Shown: positions 6,314 through 6,381 of the stretch, one piece after another
Layout: every line of letters starts with the position of its first letter
Numbering within the stretch: position 1 is the stretch's first letter
Origin: JAGLSB01 sp023135955
Lineage (GTDB): Bacteria; Bacteroidota; Bacteroidia; Bacteroidales; GCA-2748055
Assembly: GCA_030673645.1 (NCBI GenBank)
Contig: DAOVIO010000206.1
Location: 1 to 6,381 of the forward strand
DNA: 6,381 bases
Direction: 5' to 3'
The notes under the pieces: generated by a model
What the model saw: only the letters and a program-made list of their open reading frames with translations
Database searches by the model: none
Told to the model about the DNA's origin: nothing
Position numbers and translations under genes: made by a program

Positions 6314-6363
6314 TACCTCGCAGCAGAGCTGACGAGGTATTAAAAGGAGTTTGCTTTGCAAAC
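6314..6363. repeat. Two adjacent short hairpins, possible end of a repeat family element
   Basis: Hairpin 1: ACCTCG plus CAGC (6315-6324) pairs with GCTG plus CGAGGT (6328-6331 and 6333-6338), with loop AGA and a single bulged A at 6332; T6314 and A6339 extend the stem. Hairpin 2: GTTTGC (6349-6354) pairs perfectly with GCAAAC (6358-6363) around a TTT loop. The pair is separated by nine bases (6340-6348). Neither is followed by a clear U-run. The arrangement resembles intergenic hairpin repeats I associate with Bacteroidota genomes, but no second copy is in this window, so repeat status is unproven. Confidence 0.5.
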
Positions 6364-6381
6364 ATATTTATTTTCCGACCC

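Larger units (their letters stand above)
5887..6381. other. 495-bp gene-free region with several repeat structures
   Basis: I see no coding region here on either strand. In order it holds the short AT-rich leader of the symporter gene (5887-5957), the octamer array (5958-6155), an AT-rich stretch (6156-6239), isolated octamer remnants (6240-6271), an AT hairpin (T-run 6274-6281, A-run 6284-6290) and two adjacent hairpins (6314-6363). Promoters for the symporter and for any gene to the right must lie here. I could not place one firmly: TATCTTTA on the - strand (5908-5915) resembles the Bacteroidota -7 box but has no matching -33 element. Confidence 0.7.

Noticed and set aside
6296..6343. Short open frame of 15 codons starting at ATG 6296
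   Set aside because: It consists mainly of the hairpin at 6314-6339 and has no ribosome binding site or recognisable product.

Overview
The window looks like a chromosomal segment from a member of the Bacteroidota. The evidence is an AT-rich base composition, the lack of clear Shine-Dalgarno sequences before the genes, lipoprotein-type export signals, S1-family sulfatases, and GC-rich hairpin repeats in otherwise AT-rich spacers. A marine or anaerobic polysaccharide-degrading lineage (for example Marinilabiliales-like) is a reasonable inference, but the sequence alone does not prove it.

Layout, left to right. Positions 1-279 hold the C-terminal end of an IS630-type transposase that runs in from outside the window. 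Three genes on the + strand follow: a lipoprotein sulfatase (489-2066), a lipoprotein glycerophosphodiester phosphodiesterase (2310-3077) and a second, soluble exported sulfatase (3119-4585). The first spacer (2067-2309) carries a head-to-head pair of related GC-rich hairpins that look like REP elements. The second spacer is only 41 bp, so the phosphodiesterase and second sulfatase are probably cotranscribed. A convergent gene on the - strand (4621-5886) encodes a glutamate/aspartate-type sodium symporter of the DAACS family. The last 495 bases have no gene. They hold an unusual array of degenerate 8-bp units (5958-6155) that changes orientation part-way and contains perfect G-quadruplex motifs, then scattered remnants of the same unit, then two adjacent hairpins (6314-6363).

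How the genes may work together: both sulfatases have serine as the residue converted to formylglycine, so both need an anaerobic-type sulfatase maturase (anSME), which is not in the window. All three + strand products are predicted to be exported, the first two lipid-anchored. They could remove sulfate and phosphodiester-linked groups from a host or algal glycan or glycolipid. No SusC/SusD pair, glycoside hydrolase or regulator is present, so this is at most part of a polysaccharide-utilisation locus. The symporter is probably an independent unit.

I found no convincing complete new defence or mobile system. The least explained element is the octamer array.
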